The position numbers and the translations under genes were made by a program. The notes below the pieces were generated by a model. That model was not told the DNA's origin. It saw nothing but the letters and a program-made list of their open reading frames with translations, and ran no database searches. DNA of 27,649 bases. Origin: an uncultured Lachnospiraceae bacterium (GTDB lineage Bacteria; Bacillota; Clostridia; Lachnospirales; Lachnospiraceae). The stretch lies in the NCBI GenBank assembly GCA_910588875.1, contig CAJURT010000044.1, positions 1-27,649 of the forward strand. The letters run 5' to 3'. Below, in pieces: positions 23,999 through 27,649 of the stretch. Every line of letters begins with the position of its first letter. Position 1 is the first letter of the stretch.

Positions 23999-25300
23999 AT
24001 GTTATCGGGAATTGGTTTGATTATTGCCGTGGCCCTGCTGATTTTTATGATCGTCAAGGGTGTTGACATGATCACGGCGTCCGTAATTACGGCGTCCATC
24101 ATTCTTGTCACCAGCGGACTGAATTTCTGGGAGGGACTTCTGACTACCTTTTCAGAGGGCGCAGGAAGCTTCTGTACCCAGTGGTTTCTGATTCTGGCAC
24201 TGGGCGGTATCTTTGGTGAACTGGTAAATCAGACCGGTCTGGCCACCAAGATTGCCAAGTCTCTCTCGGATGCTCTGGGAGCAAAGAGAGTGGGTCTGGT
24301 CATGATGATCTGTACCTTCTTTATCACTATGCTGGGCATCAACGGCTACATCATGGTATTCGTGCTGTATCCCATCGCTGATAATCTGCTGCGTCAAAAT
24401 AAGATGGACCGCAGATTGCTGCCGTTTCTGATGATCTGTGGCGGAGCCAATGCAAACAGCTTTGCTTTCTCCATGGATATCTGTAATGTGCTTCCCAGCA
24501 ACTTCCTGGGGACCTCTCTGGGCGTTGCACCGGGACTGGCTGTGGTGTTCTCTGTGATTACCTGTACCTGGTATGTGCTGTATTTCAACTATGCGCAGAA
24601 GAAGAGCATGGCAAAGCACACCGAGCAGGAACTTCTGGATATGTACAAGACCGAGAATACTGTCATGAAGGATGAGGAACTTCCGGGACTGCTTGTGTCT
24701 CTTCTTCCCTTCGTTCTGGTTCTGGCTACTGTTGTGGCAACCACCAGCATGGGAACCTCCACCAGCCTGACTGCTGCATTGTTAGCAGGTGTGATAGTAA
24801 TCATTGTTACTCAGTTTAAGAAGATCAAGAATCTGAAGACCTCCATTAAGAGCGGCTCTACCTCCGGTCTGAGCACCATGCTTACCGTGGCTGCCGTTAT
24901 CGGACTTTCCCGTGTACTGACCCAGGCTCCGGCATTCCACACCGTACAGGAAGTTGTGCTGGGTATCAGCCTTCCGATTTATCTGAAGACCTGGCTGGGC
25001 ACCATGATCTGCGGCGCACTGACCGGTTCAGCCATTACAGCTGAGACTCTGTTCCTGGAGAGTTTTGGCCAGGCATTCCTGGACATGGGAGCCAATATCA
25101 ATGCTCTGCACAGAATCGTTGCAGAGGCTGGTATTACCCTGAACAAGCTTCCCAATGCTTCACCGGTGGTTATGGAGACCTCGGTTTGTGAGTGTACTCT
25201 GGCAGAGAGTTATAAGCACGTGGTGCTGGGTTCTACGATTCCGTGTGTTATCGGCGGATTTATTATTTCTATGATGGCAACAATGGGAATTATATTCTAA
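23999..25300 (+). CDS. GntP-family permease
   Basis: A 433-residue transporter with about 12 membrane segments, resembling the gluconate permease family (GntP), whose members move polyhydroxylated carboxylates with protons. The C-terminal stretch LHRIVAEAGITLNKLPNASP is the counterpart of the conserved family segment with HRI and a Leu-Pro near the end, followed by the LAESYKHV equivalent of HKExY. AGGAGG is 7 nt before the ATG. Quinate and shikimate are polyhydroxylated carboxylates, so this protein is a reasonable importer for the proposed pathway. A different hydroxy acid is equally possible. Confidence 0.7.
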   Translation: MLSGIGLIIAVALLIFMIVKGVDMITASVITASIILVTSGLNFWEGLLTTFSEGAGSFCTQWFLILALGGIFGELVNQTGLATKIAKSLSDALGAKRVGLVMMICTFFITMLGINGYIMVFVLYPIADNLLRQNKMDRRLLPFLMICGGANANSFAFSMDICNVLPSNFLGTSLGVAPGLAVVFSVITCTWYVLYFNYAQKKSMAKHTEQELLDMYKTENTVMKDEELPGLLVSLLPFVLVLATVVATTSMGTSTSLTAALLAGVIVIIVTQFKKIKNLKTSIKSGSTSGLSTMLTVAAVIGLSRVLTQAPAFHTVQEVVLGISLPIYLKTWLGTMICGALTGSAITAETLFLESFGQAFLDMGANINALHRIVAEAGITLNKLPNASPVVMETSVCECTLAESYKHVVLGSTIPCVIGGFIISMMATMGIIF

Positions 25301-25321
25301 TATTGCTAACTGCTGCGCGTT

Positions 25322-25350
25322 ACAGGCTTTTGGATTCTCCGAAGGCCTGT
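25322..25350 (+). other. Hairpin upstream of the LysR gene
   Basis: ACAGGCTTTTGGA (25322-25334), TTC loop, TCCGAAGGCCTGT (25338-25350): 13 RNA base pairs with two G-U. It ends the GntP gene region and precedes the LysR ribosome site. No proper T tract follows. It may be a weak terminator or a regulatory site. Confidence 0.55.
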
Positions 25351-25384
25351 TTAGCGTAGTGCCGGAATTTAACGGAGGAAAAAT

Positions 25385-26272
25385 ATGAACTTATCACAGC
25401 TTTATTATTTTAAAAAGCTGGCTGAGTTACAACATTATACGAAAGCGGCAAAGGAACTGTATATCAGTCAGCCCAGCCTGAGCGATTCCATGTCTTCTCT
25501 GGAAAAGGAGCTGGGAGTGACATTGTTCCAGAAAGAAGGACGGACCACCAGGCTGACAAAATATGGAAGTGAATTTTATGAACATGTGACGGCGGCGCTA
25601 AGGGAGTTAGAGCACGGGATCGCTGTTGTCAAGCGTCATTCCGGGCAGATTGGCGGAACTGTGGATATCGGCTGTATTCCCACATTGCTGGGAGATTATC
25701 TGGCAGGCGCTATCAACAATTACTCTACCTTTCATAATCCGATGACGAAGTTTTCCGTGTATCAGGGGGTGACATTGGATATCATTCCCAGGGTGAAGTC
25801 GGGACAGTATGATCTGGGATTTTGCTCAAAGGTGGAGAATGAGCCGGATCTGGTCTTTGTGCCGATTACAACCCAGGAATTAATTGTTGTGGTGAACAAG
25901 GAACATCCCCTGGCCAGGCAGAAGGGGGTGTATTTGCAGGAACTGAAGCCTTACATGGTTACTACCTACCGGCTGGATATTCCTATCGGGCAGGTGGTGC
26001 AGAGGTGGCTGAAGCCCAAACAGATCGAGGCTTCTTATCTCTATGACAGTGAGATCACCATATGCGGGTTGGTGTCCCGCAAATCCATGGTGGGCCTGGT
26101 GGCAAGAACACCTTACCAGAGGCAGTTTGACAATCTGGTGGAACTGGAACTTCTGGATGTGCCAAAGGATGCCAGGCTTGTCTATATGGTGTACAGCAAG
26201 AAGAATTTCATTACTTCAGCGGTAGAGGCATTTGCGGATTATATGGTGGCGTATGAGTTGGATCTGCCGTAA
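25385..26272 (+). CDS. LysR-type transcriptional regulator
   Basis: A 295-residue LysR-family protein. Residues 1-60 form the winged helix-turn-helix (QLYYFKKLAELQHYTKAAKE, YISQPSLSDSMSSLEKELGV, LFQKEGR), and about 90-295 form the effector-binding domain with GTVDIGCIPTLLGDYLAG. GGAGG lies before the ATG. It sits between the transporters and the YdiB-like gene on the same strand, so it is the natural candidate regulator of this cluster. The effector is presumably the imported acid or its CoA ester; both points are inference. Confidence 0.92.
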   Translation: MNLSQLYYFKKLAELQHYTKAAKELYISQPSLSDSMSSLEKELGVTLFQKEGRTTRLTKYGSEFYEHVTAALRELEHGIAVVKRHSGQIGGTVDIGCIPTLLGDYLAGAINNYSTFHNPMTKFSVYQGVTLDIIPRVKSGQYDLGFCSKVENEPDLVFVPITTQELIVVVNKEHPLARQKGVYLQELKPYMVTTYRLDIPIGQVVQRWLKPKQIEASYLYDSEITICGLVSRKSMVGLVARTPYQRQFDNLVELELLDVPKDARLVYMVYSKKNFITSAVEAFADYMVAYELDLP

Positions 26273-26496
26273 AAAGCTTGCATGGGTTCCCGGTGGTGTG
26301 GTATGATTCCGGCAGGGCCTAACCTGGGCCGGGGTCCGGCTGACGTCTGGCTCCCTCCAAAGGGCAGGCGCAGAAAAATCCGGCCCAATCGGGGCTTTTT
26401 GGCTGTTGGCCGGCGAGATTTTGGCATGGGGCGGGAATCGTGAGTATAGGAGCAAAAGGAAACAGATACGATGACAGGATTAAGGAGGATATGACA
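26273..26496 (+). other. 224 bp gap between the LysR gene and the YdiB-like gene
   Basis: G/C-rich with several short inverted repeats, for example GCCC-AATCG-GGGC (about 26381-26396) followed by five T, which could be a weak terminator for the LysR gene. An open frame runs into the next gene from about 26440 but carries no ribosome site. No convincing promoter was seen. Confidence 0.4.
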
Positions 26497-27363
26497 ATGG
26501 AAATCAGTGGACGCACAAGATTATTTTGCCTGATCGGCAGCCCGGTGGGACATTCCGGTTCTCCGGCGATGCAGAATTATAGCTGTGACAGAATGGGTGT
26601 GGATGGAGCCTACCTGGCATTTGACATCAAGGAGGAACAGACGAAGGAGGCATTTGACGCGCTGCGCTTATTGAATGTGCAGGGTTTTAATGTGACGATG
26701 CCTTGTAAGACGGCGGCAGCGGCCTGCTGTGACGAACTGTCAAAGGCGGCGGAACTGATTGGCGCAGTCAATACGGTAGTCAACGAGAACGGCAAGATGG
26801 TGGGCCATATTACGGACGGCCAGGGCTGGGTGCGCAACTGCCGGGAGAACGGTGTGGAGATCACGGGCAGGAAGATGACGATTGTGGGCTCTGGCGGCGC
26901 GGCCACGGCGATTGAGATCACGGCGGCGCTGGAGGGGGTCCGCGAACTTTCTATTTTTGCGATGAAGGATTCCTTTTTTGCCAATGCGGAGGCCACGGTG
27001 GAAAAGATCCGTGCCAATGTGCCGGGGTGTGTGGTGAATCTTTATGACCTGGCTGACAAAGAGAAATTTTATCAGGAGATCGCAGACAGCGATATCTTTA
27101 CCAACGCTACCCGGGTGGGGATGAAACCGATGGATGATGCCACCCTGATTGAGGACAGGAGTGCATTCCGCAAAGATCTGGTGGTGACGGATGTGGTTTA
27201 TAATCCCCGTGAGACGCGGATGATCCGGGAGGCTAAGGAGGCGGGCTGCAAGGTGGTCCCTGGTATCGGAATGCTGGTATGGCAGGGAGCCGAGGGCTTT
27301 AAGCTGTTTACCGGCAAAGAGATGCCGGTGGATGAGGTGATGGAGAAGTATTTTAAAGATTGA
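26497..27363 (+). CDS. ydiB: YdiB-like quinate/shikimate dehydrogenase
   Basis: A 288-residue member of the shikimate dehydrogenase family, the same length as E. coli YdiB. The start is ATG 26497, 8 nt after AAGGAGG; ATG 26491 is too close to it. HSGSP (19-23) is the substrate serine motif. Lys71 in MPCK and Asp107 in ITDG fall at the same numbers as the catalytic Lys71 and Asp107 of YdiB. GSGGAATA (131-138) binds the dinucleotide. NATRVGMKPMDD and GMLVWQGAEGFKLFTGKEMP are more YdiB-like than AroE-like. The NADP-binding NRT motif reads AMKD, keeping Asp but not Arg, which favours NAD. The Asn of the usual NTDG is Ile105. A catabolic role beside CoA genes is more likely than the biosynthetic AroE role, but that is inference. 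Confidence 0.85.
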   Translation: MEISGRTRLFCLIGSPVGHSGSPAMQNYSCDRMGVDGAYLAFDIKEEQTKEAFDALRLLNVQGFNVTMPCKTAAAACCDELSKAAELIGAVNTVVNENGKMVGHITDGQGWVRNCRENGVEITGRKMTIVGSGGAATAIEITAALEGVRELSIFAMKDSFFANAEATVEKIRANVPGCVVNLYDLADKEKFYQEIADSDIFTNATRVGMKPMDDATLIEDRSAFRKDLVVTDVVYNPRETRMIREAKEAGCKVVPGIGMLVWQGAEGFKLFTGKEMPVDEVMEKYFKD

Positions 27364-27373
27364 CAGATGAGAG

Positions 27374-27410
27374 AAGGAGGCTGCTTTGGGGCAGCCTCCT
27401 TCCTCTTTTC
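27374..27410 (+). terminator. Terminator after the YdiB-like gene
   Basis: Perfect 11 bp stem AAGGAGGCTGC (27374-27384) / GCAGCCTCCTT (27391-27401), 6 nt loop, then CCTCTTTTCC. It closes the cluster. Confidence 0.85.
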
Positions 27411-27520
27411 CAGAGCTGATACCTGCGGCTGTCTTTTTGTTCCAAGGCGTACCATTTGGAACCTCACCCCTGTGACCGGTAACTATATTTTGCGATTTGA
27501 TGAAAAAAGAGAAAAAGCTA

Positions 27521-27549
27521 TTGCATTATACCTGGAATTATGGTATGAT
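27521..27549 (+). promoter_or_regulatory. Promoter of the terminal antitoxin-like gene
   Basis: TTGCAT (27521-27526), 17 bp, TATGAT (27544-27549), followed by AAGGAGGTG (27559-27567) and ATG 27574. The inverted repeat GTTCCAA-N10-TTGGAAC lies upstream at 27439-27462. Confidence 0.65.
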
Positions 27550-27573
27550 TATGGCCATAAAGGAGGTGTAAAC

Positions 27574-27649
27574 ATGCCACAGATTATTCCGATCAAAGAA
27601 TTGAAAAACACCTCGGAGATATCCGAACTATGCCATAAGACGGAGGGAC
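27574..27649 (+). CDS. N-terminal end of a probable Phd/YefM-type antitoxin (partial)
   Basis: Twenty-five codons are visible before the window ends, starting MPQIIPIKELKNTSEISELC. The pattern of a short N-terminal strand, then IKELKNTSEIS and a helix, is typical of Phd/YefM-family antitoxins of type II toxin-antitoxin systems. These bind their own promoter and neutralise a partner toxin. A toxin gene would be expected just outside the window. The call rests on a short fragment. Confidence 0.6.
   Translation, partial: MPQIIPIKELKNTSEISELCHKTEG

Overview
The window looks like chromosomal DNA of an anaerobic gut member of the Bacillota (class Clostridia, most likely family Lachnospiraceae). 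The evidence is an RsgI-type anti-sigma factor, a secreted protein with choline-binding-like repeats, a BlaI/M56 pair, a thioester/SpaA-repeat LPQTG adhesin, strong AAGGAGG-type ribosome sites, and flavin/CoA chemistry run through electron-transferring flavoprotein (Etf). No genus can be named from the sequence alone. No insertion sequence, phage gene or CRISPR array was seen.

Left third (1-7550), housekeeping and envelope: the last codons of a probable sigma factor overlap an RsgI-like anti-sigma factor. Then come tRNA-Gln(CUG) with its own promoter and terminator, murA (peptidoglycan precursor synthesis), and a secreted protein with Trp/Tyr/Gly-rich wall-binding repeats. A blaI-blaR1-like pair follows, preceded by two matching inverted repeats over the promoter. 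A cytoplasmic-type subtilisin runs convergently into blaR1.

Middle (7550-13860): a 497 bp leader precedes a 1,699-codon surface adhesin with a Cys-Gln thioester domain, several SpaA/Cna-B isopeptide-type repeats and an LPQTG sortase signal. Its central 2.5 kb is clearly more A/T-rich than its two ends, and its secretion signal appears to be cut by an in-frame TAG. A short PaaI-type thioesterase gene on the minus strand is also cut by an in-frame TAG just before its last beta strand.

Right half (14083-27363), the main point of interest: a same-strand cluster encodes acyl-CoA dehydrogenase 1, a CaiB/BaiF-family CoA transferase, acyl-CoA dehydrogenase 2, EtfB, EtfA, an acyl-CoA ligase, a diverged desulfoferrodoxin-like iron protein, a YkvI-like permease, a GntP-family permease, a LysR regulator and a YdiB-like quinate/shikimate dehydrogenase. 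This is nearly the same set of functions as the uncharacterised ydi locus of Escherichia coli (ydiB, ydiF, ydiO, ydiQ/R, ydiD plus transporter and regulator). I infer a CoA-dependent anaerobic route that takes up a hydroxylated cyclohexane or cyclohexene carboxylate such as quinate or shikimate. The acid would be activated by the ligase, with CoA recycled by the transferase. The ring or side-chain double bonds would then be reduced by the two dehydrogenases through Etf. Intergenic gaps in the cluster carry unusual RNA-hairpin structures, including a five-unit tandem array of palindromes.

The window closes with a strong terminator after the ydiB-like gene and the first codons of a probable Phd/YefM-type antitoxin.
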